Below are positions 15,850 through 24,703 of a stretch of 46,201 nt of DNA, in pieces (the stretch's first letter is position 1; each line of letters starts with the position of its first letter). Position numbers and translations under genes: made by a program. The stretch lies in the NCBI GenBank assembly GCA_030682615.1, contig JAUXNY010000057.1, forward strand, positions 1 to 46,201. Direction: 5' to 3'. The notes beneath the pieces were generated by a model. That model had not been told where the DNA came from and did no database searches. It was given only the letters and a program-made list of their open reading frames with translations. This DNA comes from Candidatus Aquicultor sp. GTDB taxonomy: Bacteria > Actinomycetota > Aquicultoria > Aquicultorales > Aquicultoraceae.

Positions 15850-16428
15850 ATGGCAGAGGTAAAACTTACTGAGATTCGCTGGCACGCACGCGGCGGCCAA
15901 GGCGCCGTTACCGCGGCAAAGCTTCTGGCTGAGACCGCGCTCTCGCAAGGCCAGTATTTTCAGGCGTTTCCGGAGTACGGCCCGGAGAGGATGGGCGCTC
16001 CGATTCAAGCGTTCACAAGAATCAGCAGTGAACCGATCCATATTCGCAGCAGCATCGCGAACCCGGAGATCGTCGTTGTGCTCGACCCCACGCTATTAAA
16101 AGCGGTCGATGTTACGTCGGGCATGCACGAAGACGGTGTCTTAATCGTCAATACGGATGATGAGCCGAAAGCGATTCGCAAGGCGATGGGCCTCAAGGGC
16201 CGCACGATATTTACGGTCAATGCGACTAGAATCGCGCAGGAGACGATAGGGCGGCCGATTCCGAACACGCCCATGATGGGCGCGCTCGTCAAGGCGACCG
16301 GCATGATGCCGTTAGGGAACCTCACCGACTATGTCCGCAAATCCTTCGGCAAGAAGTTCTCCGAGGAGATTATCGAGGGCAACGTGCGGGCGGTAGAGCG
16401 TGCCTACGCGGAGGTGAAAGCTGAATGA
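15850..16428 (+). CDS. porC: Pyruvate:ferredoxin oxidoreductase gamma subunit
   Basis: Part of the four-subunit enzyme that interconverts pyruvate + CoA and acetyl-CoA + CO2 with ferredoxin. The 192-residue subunit shows the gamma-family motifs WHARGGQGAVTAAKLLAE, PEYGPERMGAPIQAF and the late NTPMMGALVKATG. The ATG at 15850 is used because TCGGAGGTG lies before it; an in-frame upstream extension lacks support. It overlaps the delta subunit by four bases (ATGA). In an acetyl-CoA-pathway organism this enzyme normally runs toward pyruvate synthesis. Confidence 0.93.
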   Translation: MAEVKLTEIRWHARGGQGAVTAAKLLAETALSQGQYFQAFPEYGPERMGAPIQAFTRISSEPIHIRSSIANPEIVVVLDPTLLKAVDVTSGMHEDGVLIVNTDDEPKAIRKAMGLKGRTIFTVNATRIAQETIGRPIPNTPMMGALVKATGMMPLGNLTDYVRKSFGKKFSEEIIEGNVRAVERAYAEVKAE

Positions 16429-16733
16429 AATGGAATATAAAAGACGCTGAGCACTGGAGCTGGAAGAAATATCCCGAAGGCGCACTCATTCTTGAGGGCG
16501 GCAACGCTACGTACTATAAGACCGGCGGCTGGCGCACCGACAAACCAGCGTGGGATGAGAAGAAATGTACCCAGTGCTTGATTTGTTGGATAAGCTGCCC
16601 CGACTCATCGATCATCGTAAAAGACGAGAAGTGGGATAGCTTCGATTACGACCACTGCAAGGGATGCGGCATCTGCGCGAAAGTCTGCCCGGCCGACGCT
16701 ATCTCTATGCATCCCGAAGGAGGCGAGGAATAA
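16425..16733 (+). CDS. porD: Pyruvate:ferredoxin oxidoreductase delta subunit (2[4Fe-4S] ferredoxin)
   Basis: A 102-residue electron-transfer subunit with two [4Fe-4S] motifs, C48-C51-C54-C58 (CTQCLICWISC) and C78-C81-C84-C88 (CKGCGICAKVC). The N-terminal 47 residues including GGWRTDKPAWDE are typical of PorD. The gene overlaps porC by four bases and porA by one (TAATG), so the four subunits are translationally coupled. Confidence 0.95.
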   Translation: MKWNIKDAEHWSWKKYPEGALILEGGNATYYKTGGWRTDKPAWDEKKCTQCLICWISCPDSSIIVKDEKWDSFDYDHCKGCGICAKVCPADAISMHPEGGEE

Positions 16734-17938
16734 TGGCAAAGACAGCGACTAAGCAAAAAACTGTTGCGATGACCGGTAACGCCGGCTGTGCGCTAGCGAT
16801 GAAACAGATTAACCCGGATGTCGTCGCGGCGTATCCGATTACACCGCAGACGACCATTGTCGAGGAGTTTGCGAATTACGTGGCCGATGGCGTTGTAGAT
16901 ACCGAATACATCAATGTCGAGTCGGAGCATAGCGCGATGAGCGCCTGTATCGGCGCTTCCGCCGCCGGGGCTCGTGTCATGACCAGTACCTCGTCCCAGG
17001 GCCTGGCGCTCATGTGGGAAGAACTCTCCATTGCGTCCGCGCTCAGGCTGCCGATTGTCATGCAGACGGTAAACCGGGCGCTTTCCGGCCCCATCAATAT
17101 CCACTGCGACCACTCGGACTCGATGGGCGCGCGCGATATGGGCTGGATACACCTCTTCGCTGAGACGGCGCAAGAGGCTTATGACAACACGATTATGGCC
17201 CTTAAAATCGCCGAGCACAAAGACGTGCGCTTACCGGTCATGTCGATGCACGACGGTTTTATTACCAGCCATGCGATAGACCGTTTCGAGGTTTTAGACG
17301 ATGCCGACGTAAAGAAATTTGTCGGCGATTACATGCCGAAGTACTCGCTTCTATATAACCCGAATGAGCCTGTGACCTTTGGCCCGTTCGCGATGCCGGC
17401 CTTCTACTACGAGCAGCGGAAACAGCTGCGCGTAGCGATTGACGGCTCAAAAGAGATCGTCATGAAGGTCACCGATGACTTCGCGAAACTATCCGGCAGG
17501 CAGTATGGCCTTTTCGAAGAGTACAGACTAGACGATGCCGATGTCGCCATTGTCGTGCTCGGCTCGACCGCCGGGACCGCCCGCTACACCATCGACGCGA
17601 TGCGCGCGCAGGGCGTCAAGGTCGGCATGCTTAAGCTACGGGTCTTCAGACCGTTCCCGGCGGCAGAACTCGCGGAGGCGCTCGGAAAGGTCAAAGCGGT
17701 CGGCGTTATGGATCGCTCGGACTCGGCAGGCTCGCTCGGAGGGCCGGTCTATACGGAGATAAAAGCGGCGCTCTACAACAGCAAGCAACGCCCGGCGATG
17801 CAGGGCTATGTCTACGGCCTTGGCGGCCGGGACACCGGACCGGATCAAATCGAGACGGTCGTAAACGACCTCGTAAAAGTAGTCAAAGGCGAAGAATCGC
17901 CGCGTGAGGCCGTTACATTACTTGGAGTAAAGGAGTAG
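16733..17938 (+). CDS. porA: Pyruvate:ferredoxin oxidoreductase alpha subunit
   Basis: The 401-residue subunit has the TPP-domain-I pattern (GNAGCALAMKQINPDVVAAY, PITPQTTIVEEF, the catalytic-glutamate segment YINVESEHSAMSACIGASAAG) and a C-terminal transketolase-C-like domain (about 255-390). The segment NIHCDHSDSMGARDMGWIHL matches pyruvate-type rather than 2-oxoglutarate-type alpha subunits. The ATG 16733 overlaps the porD stop and has AGGAGG before it; a longer frame begins inside porD and is not used. Confidence 0.95.
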   Translation: MAKTATKQKTVAMTGNAGCALAMKQINPDVVAAYPITPQTTIVEEFANYVADGVVDTEYINVESEHSAMSACIGASAAGARVMTSTSSQGLALMWEELSIASALRLPIVMQTVNRALSGPINIHCDHSDSMGARDMGWIHLFAETAQEAYDNTIMALKIAEHKDVRLPVMSMHDGFITSHAIDRFEVLDDADVKKFVGDYMPKYSLLYNPNEPVTFGPFAMPAFYYEQRKQLRVAIDGSKEIVMKVTDDFAKLSGRQYGLFEEYRLDDADVAIVVLGSTAGTARYTIDAMRAQGVKVGMLKLRVFRPFPAAELAEALGKVKAVGVMDRSDSAGSLGGPVYTEIKAALYNSKQRPAMQGYVYGLGGRDTGPDQIETVVNDLVKVVKGEESPREAVTLLGVKE

Positions 17939-17945
17939 GAGGCAG

Positions 17946-18869
17946 ATGGCAACTATAAAAGAGCTTAGCAGGAAACCCGAGCTTCTAACCGGTGGCCACA
18001 GGCTGTGCGCTGGTTGCGGTGCCTCCATCGCGGTTCGCCAGGTGTTGCTCGGTGCAAATGACCAGGTCATCGCCGGTTCAGCAACCGGCTGTTTGGAAGT
18101 CTCGACAACGCCGTACCCGTTTTCGGCGTGGAAGATACCGTTTATCCACAATGCGTTTGAGAACTCCGCGGCCACGATGAGCGGTGTCGAAGCCGCATAC
18201 CAGGCGCTAGTGCGCAGAGGTAAAATAGAGAAGAAAATGAAATTCGTCGCGTTCGGCGGCGATGGCGGCACCTATGATATTGGTCTGCAATCGCTCTCCG
18301 GGGCGATGGAACGCGGCCACAACATGGTCTACGTCTGCTACGATAACGGTGCGTACATGAACACCGGCATCCAGCGCTCGGGGTCGACCCCGTTCGGCGC
18401 GGCAACCACGACTTCGCCGGCCGGCAAGGTGCGTCCGGGTAAACCTCAGCAGAGAAAAGACCTTACGCAGATAATGGCGGCGCACGACATCCCGTATGTG
18501 GCGCAGGCATCTATCAGCCACTGGAAAGACCTCGTCAAAAAGGCCGAGAAAGCGTTTTCAGTAGAAGGCCCGGCTTTCTTGAATGTGATGGCGCCGTGCC
18601 CGCGCGGCTGGAGGACGCCCAACGAGATGACCATCGAGATATCTAAGATATCGGTGCAGACCGGCTTCTGGCCGCTCTACGAGGTCGAAGACGGCGAGTG
18701 GAAGCTCAACTTCAAGCCGAAGGAGCTTAAGCCGATTACCGACTTCTTGAAACCGCAAGGTCGTTTTAGGCATCTCTTCAAGCCGGGCAACGAGCACTTG
18801 CTAGAGATAGCTCAGGCTGAGATAGACAAGAACTGGAGCCGGCTCAAGAAACGCTGCGGCGTGGAGTAG
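17946..18869 (+). CDS. porB: Pyruvate:ferredoxin oxidoreductase beta subunit
   Basis: The TPP-binding subunit: HRLCAGCGAS provides two cluster cysteines (C21, C24), GGDGGTYDIGL (about 103-113) with VCYDNGAYMNTG forms the Mg-TPP site, and CPRGW provides a further conserved cysteine. The 307 residues are full length. It follows porA by 7 bases with AGGAGGCAG before the ATG. The operon ends at the terminator at 18915. Confidence 0.95.
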   Translation: MATIKELSRKPELLTGGHRLCAGCGASIAVRQVLLGANDQVIAGSATGCLEVSTTPYPFSAWKIPFIHNAFENSAATMSGVEAAYQALVRRGKIEKKMKFVAFGGDGGTYDIGLQSLSGAMERGHNMVYVCYDNGAYMNTGIQRSGSTPFGAATTTSPAGKVRPGKPQQRKDLTQIMAAHDIPYVAQASISHWKDLVKKAEKAFSVEGPAFLNVMAPCPRGWRTPNEMTIEISKISVQTGFWPLYEVEDGEWKLNFKPKELKPITDFLKPQGRFRHLFKPGNEHLLEIAQAEIDKNWSRLKKRCGVE

Positions 18870-18914
18870 ATACGAGGGCCAGGTTTTGTGGGTCGAGGGC
18901 CAGGGATAACAAAG

Positions 18915-18943
18915 AAGGGGTCGATTGATAGAATCGACCCCTT
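18915..18943 (+). terminator. Terminator after porCDAB
   Basis: AAGGGGTCGATT pairs perfectly over 12 bp with AATCGACCCCTT around GATAG, followed by TATAATTT. Confidence 0.8.
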
Positions 18944-18988
18944 TATAATTTAAGATATCCAGGACACGAGAGAATAGAAGGATTCATT

Positions 18989-19372
18989 ATGATGCGGCCC
19001 GATATACCCTTCGCGGAATATGAAAAACAGACCACGCGCGACGTCTTCATCGTCGTCGAGCCGATTGCGCTCAAAATCGAGGAGGGTGCCATCGAACATG
19101 CTCGCGGTATGCTGGCGCGCCTGTCCGGCTGGTTTCTGGATAAGATAGAAGCCGGAGAGCTGGAGCCGTGGAAGGCACGGAACGCCTACTTCCTGCTCAA
19201 TACCTACCTCACCGACAACTATTCCGGGGATATCTTGGGCGAGGAGGCGCACGAGCTTATCTATGAAGGCACACACCTTCATGAGTACGGCCTCGATTTC
19301 GGCCCGGACACCGGATACATGCGCGAGCTGGCCGACAGGCTTGCTGCCGAGGCCGGGGAGAACGAAGCCTAA
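18989..19372 (+). CDS. Hypothetical protein
   Basis: A 127-residue acidic, mostly helical soluble protein with no signal peptide or membrane segment. I do not recognise the family. It contains conserved-looking stretches VFIVVEPIALKIEEGAIEHA and a C-terminal HLHEYGLDFGPDTGYMRELAD. AGAAGGA precedes the ATG, and codon use matches the core genes, so it is a real gene. Its 3' end overlaps the convergent zinc-ribbon gene by four bases. Confidence 0.7.
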   Translation: MMRPDIPFAEYEKQTTRDVFIVVEPIALKIEEGAIEHARGMLARLSGWFLDKIEAGELEPWKARNAYFLLNTYLTDNYSGDILGEEAHELIYEGTHLHEYGLDFGPDTGYMRELADRLAAEAGENEA

Positions 19373-19818
19373 TCCGGCTTTGTTTTGGATTTCGGGTCGC
19401 GCTTCTTTTTAAACGGGATGACGTTGGTGCGCTTCTTCGGTATCGGCTTGGGAACATGGCTGCGCGGCGGTCCGTAACCGGTGAGGTTGTTGGGCTTTTG
19501 GCCCCCCCGCTTGTCTTGCCGGTGGTTGTGGTAGGCTTGTTTTTCCCGCCAGTTTTTTAGTAGGGTATAGAGAAGTGCCCCGAGCAAGCCTACGATAATT
19601 ACCCAATAGATGCTCGTCACCACGAAAACGGAGCGTGTCATCAGGATAATAGCCGCTAACGCGACCAGGATGAGCGGGTTCCTATATTTAGCGACGCGCA
19701 CGCTAAGCGGCGGACCTTTTCGCTGTGGCTCCTTAGTCAGCGACGTCCCGCAGTTCGTGCACCTGAATGCGCCTTTTTCGAATCTGTTTCCACATTTTGG
19801 ACAGTATGACATACTCAC
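19369..19818 (-). CDS. Zinc-ribbon membrane protein
   Basis: The N-terminus YCPKCGNRFEKGAFRCTNCG is a C4 zinc ribbon (two CxxC pairs). Two hydrophobic segments follow (about residues 50-85) as a membrane hairpin, and the C-terminal third is strongly basic (IPKKRTNVIPFKKKRDPKSK). The function is unknown; such zinc-ribbon membrane proteins are common orphan genes. The start is GTG 19818 or ATG 19812, neither with a strong ribosome-binding site. Confidence 0.65.
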   Translation of the reverse strand: MSMSYCPKCGNRFEKGAFRCTNCGTSLTKEPQRKGPPLSVRVAKYRNPLILVALAAIILMTRSVFVVTSIYWVIIVGLLGALLYTLLKNWREKQAYHNHRQDKRGGQKPNNLTGYGPPRSHVPKPIPKKRTNVIPFKKKRDPKSKTKPD

Positions 19819-19882
19819 TAATTATAAGGGCAAAGCCGATTTTTTGAAAGACCGATAAATCCGTCACGATTGCTCAGCCGAG

Positions 19883-19911
19883 TTGCTACAAGCAGTCTTG
19901 CCTGCTAAAAT
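19883..19911 (+). promoter_or_regulatory. Candidate promoter of lysC-asd
   Basis: TTGCTA (19883-19888) and TAAAAT (19906-19911) lie 17 bases apart, with a predicted start near 19918 and a leader of about 25 bases carrying GGGGGTAGGA before the GTG start. Confidence 0.5.
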
Positions 19912-19941
19912 AAAGATTTGAAACAGAATGGGGGTAGGATT

Positions 19942-21180
19942 GTGGGAATTATCGTGCAAAAATTCGGCGGCAGCTCTGTTGCCGATGTTGAAAAAATCAA
20001 AAATGTCGCCAGAAGGGTAGTTGCGACCAAACTGGCTGGGAGCTCTGTCGTGGTCGTAGTCTCGGCGCTTGGCGATACTACCGACGAGCTTGTTGAGTTG
20101 GCGCGGCAGATTTCCGCAAAACCGCCCGAGCGCGAGATGGACATGTTGCTGGCCACCGGCGAGCAACAATCAGTCGCGCTTTTGGCTATGGCGATATTCG
20201 AACTCGGACACGAGGCGATATCGTTCACCGGCTACCAGGTCGGCATCGTCACCGACGATAGCCACACCAAAGCGCGTATCGTCGATGTCAAATCGGAGCG
20301 CATCATGCAGGCGCTCGCGAGCGGCAAGATATGTATCGTCGCTGGTTTCCAGGGTGTGACCGTCGACAATGATATAACTACATTGGGACGCGGCGGCTCG
20401 GACACGACCGCTGTAGCGTTGGCCGCGGGCCTCAACGCCGACAAGTGCGAGATATATACCGACGTCGAAGGGGTCTTTACAGCGGACCCGAGGATTGTGC
20501 CGGAGGCGTCGCTGGTGCCGGAGATAACGTACGAGGAGATGCTGGAGATGGCGTCGAGCGGCGCCAAAGTGCTGCAACTTCGCTCGGTCGAGTACGCGCG
20601 CAACCACAACGTCGTTATGCAAGTAAGGTCAAGTTTTACCGATAGTGAGGGAACGGTTGTCAAGGAGGAAGATGAGGGGATGGAGAGACCTATAATCAGT
20701 GGCGTAACCCACAATACCAGCGAGGGAAAGATAACCATCTACGGCGTGCCGGACCGACCGGGCATCGCGGCTAAGGTCTTCAAACCGCTCGCGGCGGCCA
20801 ACATCAACGTCGATATGATAGTGCAGAACGTAAGCTATAAGGGCTACACCGATATCTCCTTCACGCTCGACCTCGACGATATTCCACGGGCGCTATCGAT
20901 AATCGAAGATTTGGTGCGCGAGTTCGGCGCACAAGGACACGACCTCGACAAAGATATCGCCAAGATATCCATCGTCGGTGCCGGCATGAAGAGCCACCCC
21001 GGTGTGGCCGCCGAGATGTTCGATGTCCTGGCGGAGAATAGTATCAACATCCAGATGATAAGCACCTCGCCGATTAGGATATCCTGTGTCATCGACGAGG
21101 TTAATATAGCGACAGCGGTCCGCGCGCTCCATGAGCACTTCCAACTCAGCGAGGAGGCGGTCACCGATGAAGCTCTATAA
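19942..21180 (+). CDS. lysC: Aspartate kinase
   Basis: Phosphorylates aspartate, the first step toward lysine, threonine, methionine and diaminopimelate. The kinase domain starts VQKFGGSSV and includes the RGGSDTTA motif (about 150-160). Two ACT domains at the C-terminus (about 265-330 and 345-410) are the expected feedback sites. GTG 19942 fits the family start [10 protein letters not shown] and follows GGGGGTAGGA; an upstream TTG at 19918 is less likely and coincides with the predicted transcription start. The last 14 bases overlap asd. Confidence 0.96.
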   Translation: MGIIVQKFGGSSVADVEKIKNVARRVVATKLAGSSVVVVVSALGDTTDELVELARQISAKPPEREMDMLLATGEQQSVALLAMAIFELGHEAISFTGYQVGIVTDDSHTKARIVDVKSERIMQALASGKICIVAGFQGVTVDNDITTLGRGGSDTTAVALAAGLNADKCEIYTDVEGVFTADPRIVPEASLVPEITYEEMLEMASSGAKVLQLRSVEYARNHNVVMQVRSSFTDSEGTVVKEEDEGMERPIISGVTHNTSEGKITIYGVPDRPGIAAKVFKPLAAANINVDMIVQNVSYKGYTDISFTLDLDDIPRALSIIEDLVREFGAQGHDLDKDIAKISIVGAGMKSHPGVAAEMFDVLAENSINIQMISTSPIRISCVIDEVNIATAVRALHEHFQLSEEAVTDEAL

Positions 21181-22171
21181 TGTCGCCGTAGCCGGGGCGA
21201 CCGGCGCGGTAGGAGAGGAGATGCGCCAGGTTCTCGAGGCGCGCGACTTTCCCGTCGGAAGCTTAAAGCTTTTGGCCTCGGGTCGCTCGGCGGGCAAAAA
21301 ATTTTCATATAAAGGCGAGGAACTAATCGTCGAGGAGCTTACTAGAGACTCCTTTAAGGGCGTCGATATCGCGCTCTTCTCGGCCGGTGGCTCCATTAGC
21401 AAGGAGTTCGCCCCGGCCGCGGTCGAGGCGGGCGCGGTCGTGGTCGACAACTCCAGCGCGTTCCGCATGGACGAGGGTGTGCCGCTGGTGGTGCCCGAGG
21501 TCAACCCGTCCGACGTGAAAAAGCATAGCGGCATCATCGCCAACCCGAACTGCACGACCATCATCATGCTGGTGGCGCTGAAACCGCTCTATGACTACAG
21601 CCGCATCAAAAGAGTCGTCGTCTCGAGCTATCAGTCGGCATCGGGCGCCGGCGCTAAAGGCATGAGCGAGCTCATCGACCAGATGCAGGCATTTGCGGCC
21701 GGCAAGGAACTCCATGTCGAGCACTTCGCCTATCAGCTTCTATTTAATCTTATACCGCACATCGATGCGTTTCAGGAAAATGGGTATACCAAAGAAGAGA
21801 TGAAGATGGTCCACGAGACCCGCAAAATCTTGGGTGATGTGGATATCATGGTTTCGCCGACCTGCGTGCGCGTCCCCGTGCTTAGGGCGCATTCGGAGGC
21901 GATAAATATCGAGACCGAGGAGAAGATAACCCCCGAGAAGGCGCGCGAGCTTTTCGAGGCCGCGCCGGGCTTAACCGTCATCGATGACCCGGCGAACAAA
22001 GCTTACCCGATGCCGCTCTTCGCGGCGGGTCAAGACGACTGCTTCGTCGGGCGCATCCGCGAGGATCTCTCGCTCGAGAACGGTTTGAACTTCTGGGTCG
22101 TCGGCGACCAGATAAGGAAGGGCGCCGCGCTAAACGCGGTGCAAATCGCCGAAGAGCTTATCAAGGGATGA
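21167..22171 (+). CDS. asd: Aspartate-semialdehyde dehydrogenase
   Basis: Reduces aspartyl phosphate to the semialdehyde. It has the NADP motif [10 protein letters not shown], catalytic cysteine C129 in NPNCTTI, and the conserved [11 protein letters not shown] stretch. The product is 334 residues. The ATG at 21167 has GAGGAGG inside the lysC end; the longer upstream frame is a lysC shadow. The overlap with lysC implies coupled translation and matched levels of the labile intermediate's two enzymes. Confidence 0.96.
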   Translation: MKLYNVAVAGATGAVGEEMRQVLEARDFPVGSLKLLASGRSAGKKFSYKGEELIVEELTRDSFKGVDIALFSAGGSISKEFAPAAVEAGAVVVDNSSAFRMDEGVPLVVPEVNPSDVKKHSGIIANPNCTTIIMLVALKPLYDYSRIKRVVVSSYQSASGAGAKGMSELIDQMQAFAAGKELHVEHFAYQLLFNLIPHIDAFQENGYTKEEMKMVHETRKILGDVDIMVSPTCVRVPVLRAHSEAINIETEEKITPEKARELFEAAPGLTVIDDPANKAYPMPLFAAGQDDCFVGRIREDLSLENGLNFWVVGDQIRKGAALNAVQIAEELIKG

Positions 22172-22178
22172 TGCGATA

Positions 22179-22724
22179 GTGGATAACAATATTCCGTCGA
22201 TTGAAGAGGTATCCAAATTCCATGGGCACCTCTGCCCGGGCTTGGGGCTCGGCTACCGGGCCGCCGGGGTTGCGCTGGAGTGGCTCAAGCACCACCGCGC
22301 CGAGGACGAGGAGATAATCGCCATCGTGGAAAACCGCGCCTGCGGCATCGACGCGCTCCAGTATATGCTCGGCACAACCGCCGGAAAGGGCAACTTCTTC
22401 ATCAGCGACTACGGCAAGCATGTCTACACGATCGCCAACCGTGCGACCGGCAAAGCGCTTCGCATCGCGGTAAAGCCGAAGGGGCGTTGGGCGAAAGAGG
22501 GCGAGAGCCGCGAGGAGACGACTAAGCGCCTTCTTGCGATGCCTGAGGAAGAGCTATTCGAGACCCGCGAGGTCGACATCGAGCTGCCGGGCAAAGCCGA
22601 GGTGCTCCAATCGGTCGTCTGCGAGGACTGTGGTGAAGCCGCTATGGAAACCAAGATACGCCACTACCACGCCCGCCGGCTCTGCATCCCCTGCTTTGAA
22701 GCGGAGAGCGGTTTGGAAGCGTAG
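22179..22724 (+). CDS. FmdE family protein with C-terminal zinc ribbon
   Basis: The N-terminal domain has FHGHLCPGLGLGYRA (H15, H17, C19) and ENRACGIDALQYMLGTTAGKGN, the signature of the FmdE family named after formylmethanofuran dehydrogenase subunit E. A C-terminal four-cysteine ribbon (CEDCGEA ... RRLCIPC) follows, as in other FmdE members. No formylmethanofuran dehydrogenase subunits are nearby and the organism uses folate C1 carriers, so the methanofuran role cannot be assumed. It begins at GTG 7 bases after asd, suggesting co-transcription with lysC-asd, though no functional link is known. Confidence 0.88.
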   Translation: MDNNIPSIEEVSKFHGHLCPGLGLGYRAAGVALEWLKHHRAEDEEIIAIVENRACGIDALQYMLGTTAGKGNFFISDYGKHVYTIANRATGKALRIAVKPKGRWAKEGESREETTKRLLAMPEEELFETREVDIELPGKAEVLQSVVCEDCGEAAMETKIRHYHARRLCIPCFEAESGLEA

Positions 22725-22988
22725 GGACGCTTGGCGTTCGATGCTTGCTAGACCCAATTGCGGCAACCCGATTCACAATCGCACGCATTATTGATAAGCT
22801 ACCCGCATAACGGCTGGTCTTTGACTTGCCGCGTGCCTGACACCAGAAGTTTGAGAAGTTGACACCAGAAGTTTTGCCGCGCGTCCGACAGTGTCCACCG
22901 TGTCTGTGGGAGTGTCTATGTCAAAAAGCTTAAAAACTTGCGCGTATGGTATTGTGGGTCGCCAACGAATACTATATCGTAGTATGGC
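22725..22988. other. Intergenic region with short direct repeats
   Basis: It contains two copies of TGACACCAGAAGTTT (22838-22852, 22860-22874) and the left copy of the repeat that also flanks the other side of the transposase-like gene. A minus-strand frame across this region has no family resemblance. Confidence 0.5.
22823..22844 (+). repeat. Left flanking repeat of the REP-associated transposase gene
   Basis: GACTTGCCGCGTGCCTGACACC matches 19 of 22 positions of 23491-23512 on the other side of the transposase-like gene. The core GCCTGACACC also occurs inverted at 24759-24768, beyond MntA-HepT. Confidence 0.5.
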
Positions 22989-23462
22989 ATGGACAGCAGA
23001 GAGCAAAATACCATCGGCACCTATGGCCTTTTAGACAACGTACATCCGTTGCCGGTTACCTATCACATTATTCTCGCGACGCTTGACGACGACTTCTTCA
23101 CGACCCCCAGGAAATGCAACAACCTTGCCTATCTGATATTCGAGACAGCCGCACTCCACGGCTATAGCCTGTTTGCGTTTTGCATACTCCCCCAACAGGT
23201 GCATTTACTGTGCAGACCCGGCAATCTCCTGGTCAGCCATTTCGTAAACCTCTTGAGGTTCCGCTATGAGCATGTCATGGCCAAGCTAGGCCTTGGCAGT
23301 CGTGTCTGGCAAAGACAGTTCGACGAGTACCAGCTCTGCGCCGAAGAGGTGATAGAAAAAGCCCTGTATATTTTTGACGCGCCGGTCGAGACAGGGCTTG
23401 TCGAAAGCGCCGTTGCATACCCTTTTTCGTTTGTGCTGGGAGGCAAGGACTATGTCCCTTGA
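22989..23462 (+). CDS. REP-associated tyrosine transposase (RAYT/Y1_Tnp)-like protein with altered HUH motif
   Basis: This 157-residue protein has the Y1 transposase pattern: VTYHIILATLDDDFF at the start, GYSLFAFCILPQQVHLLCRP as the HUH region, LLRFRYEHVM, and ALYIFDAPVETGLVESAVAY, like the usual YIHNNPVRAGLV segment holding the catalytic Tyr (Y127). The family motif PNHVHLL here reads PQQVHLL, so the first metal-binding His is Gln70 while His72 remains. Nuclease activity is therefore doubtful. Flanking repeats (22823-22844, 23491-23512) resemble REP-type sequences that RAYTs act on. The start ATG 22989 lacks a strong ribosome-binding site. Confidence 0.75.
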   Translation: MDSREQNTIGTYGLLDNVHPLPVTYHIILATLDDDFFTTPRKCNNLAYLIFETAALHGYSLFAFCILPQQVHLLCRPGNLLVSHFVNLLRFRYEHVMAKLGLGSRVWQRQFDEYQLCAEEVIEKALYIFDAPVETGLVESAVAYPFSFVLGGKDYVP

Positions 23463-23827
23463 GGCAGAAGCAAGGGAAAAAAAGGCATCTGACTTGGCGC
23501 GCGCCTGACGCCGGATTATGATTGAGCAATTAAGAGGTAGTTTTCACACGGTCTGACGTCCCCTTGCGCTACCGACGCGAAAAAGCGGAAAATCTCTCAT
23601 CGTGTTAACGAAGGATTTTCTGTTCCTTACTTCCGCTATGCAGCACCCTAATTGTTTTGAACGTTTGCGATATCGTTCACAGCGGGAGGTTTCATTCCTA
23701 TCTGGGCTAAGTTAGCCCCAGGCAGTTCGAGGCTATGTGGTTTTGTGCTAAAGCATCCTAATGAGAGTATCCATTTTTACCTGACCGGGTCTTTGGCACC
23801 TGGCTTACCGGGCCAAACGTAGCCGTT
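23463..23827. other. Intergenic region with nested dyad, no recognisable gene
   Basis: It holds the right flanking repeat (23491-23512) and a nested imperfect stem: AGCGGAA (23584-23590) with TTCCGCT (23631-23637), and GGAAAATC (23587-23594) with GATTTTC (23614-23620). The two pairings overlap, so they are alternative or slipped structures. No coding frame is convincing. Confidence 0.45.
23491..23512 (+). repeat. Right flanking repeat of the REP-associated transposase gene
   Basis: GACTTGGCGCGCGCCTGACG followed by CC differs at three positions from 22823-22844. The centre GGCGCGCGCC is itself a palindrome, which would allow a REP-like hairpin. Confidence 0.5.
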
Positions 23828-24253
23828 CTAATCGACTCCTTCTAAGAACTCACTTAAACACTTAAGATAAACGGGAAGATCACGAACAGCCGCCTGCATC
23901 CCTTCGTAAACCTTTTTGGGGTCAATCTCGTCATATTCGTGAACTATGCGGTTTCGCAGACCTGCAGCAGGAGCAATCTGCCTGGCAAAATCAGACGGCA
24001 GCACTTTAATCTTTACTAGATCAAGAAACGATTTAAAGTAGTCGGTGGGTGGCGGGTGGCCTAACTCGGTGAGCAAATGATAATTAATATCTATCGTGCG
24101 GCCGATCATTCTCTCAAGATAGCGTTCAGCTAAAACTTGATTTACGGGGCCGGATGTATATTCATCGTAGTCTAGCTCAGCCAGGGATTTTAATGCCTTG
24201 AAGTCTTCGCTAATTAAATTAATTTTTCTTATGACCAGAGTTTTATCGACCAT
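23828..24253 (-). CDS. hepT: HepT-type RNase toxin of a MntA-HepT module
   Basis: HepT (HEPN superfamily) is an RNase kept inactive when its partner MntA AMPylates a tyrosine near the active site. The 141-residue protein is all-helical and carries the RX4HXY motif as R100-NRIV-H105-E-Y107. The start at MVDKTLVIRK (24253) gives a family-length product and follows AAAGAAATGG; a longer frame extends into mntA and is rejected. It lies 22 bases after mntA and is co-transcribed with it. All key residues are present, so the module looks active. Confidence 0.88.
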   Translation of the reverse strand: MVDKTLVIRKINLISEDFKALKSLAELDYDEYTSGPVNQVLAERYLERMIGRTIDINYHLLTELGHPPPTDYFKSFLDLVKIKVLPSDFARQIAPAAGLRNRIVHEYDEIDPKKVYEGMQAAVRDLPVYLKCLSEFLEGVD

Positions 24254-24275
24254 TTCTTTTTCTTTATTAACCTGC

Positions 24276-24695
24276 TTAGCTGTAACGCTTGATAAATTTA
24301 CGGGCATATTCTTCTTCCATCTTAAAGAACCTGCCGTGATCCATATATCTCTTAAAGGCGTAAATTCTAAGCCTTGCCATATCTTCCGGTTTGCCGTAAA
24401 GGACAAGGTAGTCATCGAGGATTTTCTTTAAGAACAAAGGGTCGGCCTGGTTTATAATAGCAAGGTCTACCTCTATGTGGGGAAATAGCTCCTGTAGATC
24501 AAAGGCGAGATCTGAAAATTCGTCAAAACTAAAATCCGGATTTTCCGCAAGAACGGCGATATCAATATCACTTCTTGCATGGATACGCCCGGTTATGCAA
24601 GAGCCAAAAGCAACAACGAGTCGAAGTTTAAAACGCTTAGCAATGTTCTCAAGGGCTTTCTTGTGAAATTCACTTAATAACCTACGAGTCTTCAT
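24276..24695 (-). CDS. mntA: MntA-type nucleotidyltransferase antitoxin
   Basis: A minimal nucleotidyltransferase of 139 residues with the diagnostic GS-x10-DxD motif: G31-S32, D43 and D45 (GSCITGRIHARSDIDIAV), followed by the third strand acid in HIEVDLAII. It transfers AMP to HepT and neutralises it. It is the first gene of the pair. The promoter at 24704-24732 places the transcription start within about two bases of the ATG, so the message is probably leaderless; no Shine-Dalgarno site is seen. Confidence 0.88.
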   Translation of the reverse strand: MKTRRLLSEFHKKALENIAKRFKLRLVVAFGSCITGRIHARSDIDIAVLAENPDFSFDEFSDLAFDLQELFPHIEVDLAIINQADPLFLKKILDDYLVLYGKPEDMARLRIYAFKRYMDHGRFFKMEEEYARKFIKRYS

Positions 24696-24703
24696 GTGCC
24701 TGG

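Noticed and set aside
22788-23006. Minus-strand 72-codon frame between the FmdE-family gene and the RAYT-like gene
   Set aside because: It runs over the short direct repeats and has no recognisable protein pattern.
24254-24415. 54-codon N-terminal extension of hepT
   Set aside because: It overlaps mntA in another frame and lacks similarity; the start at 24253 gives normal length.
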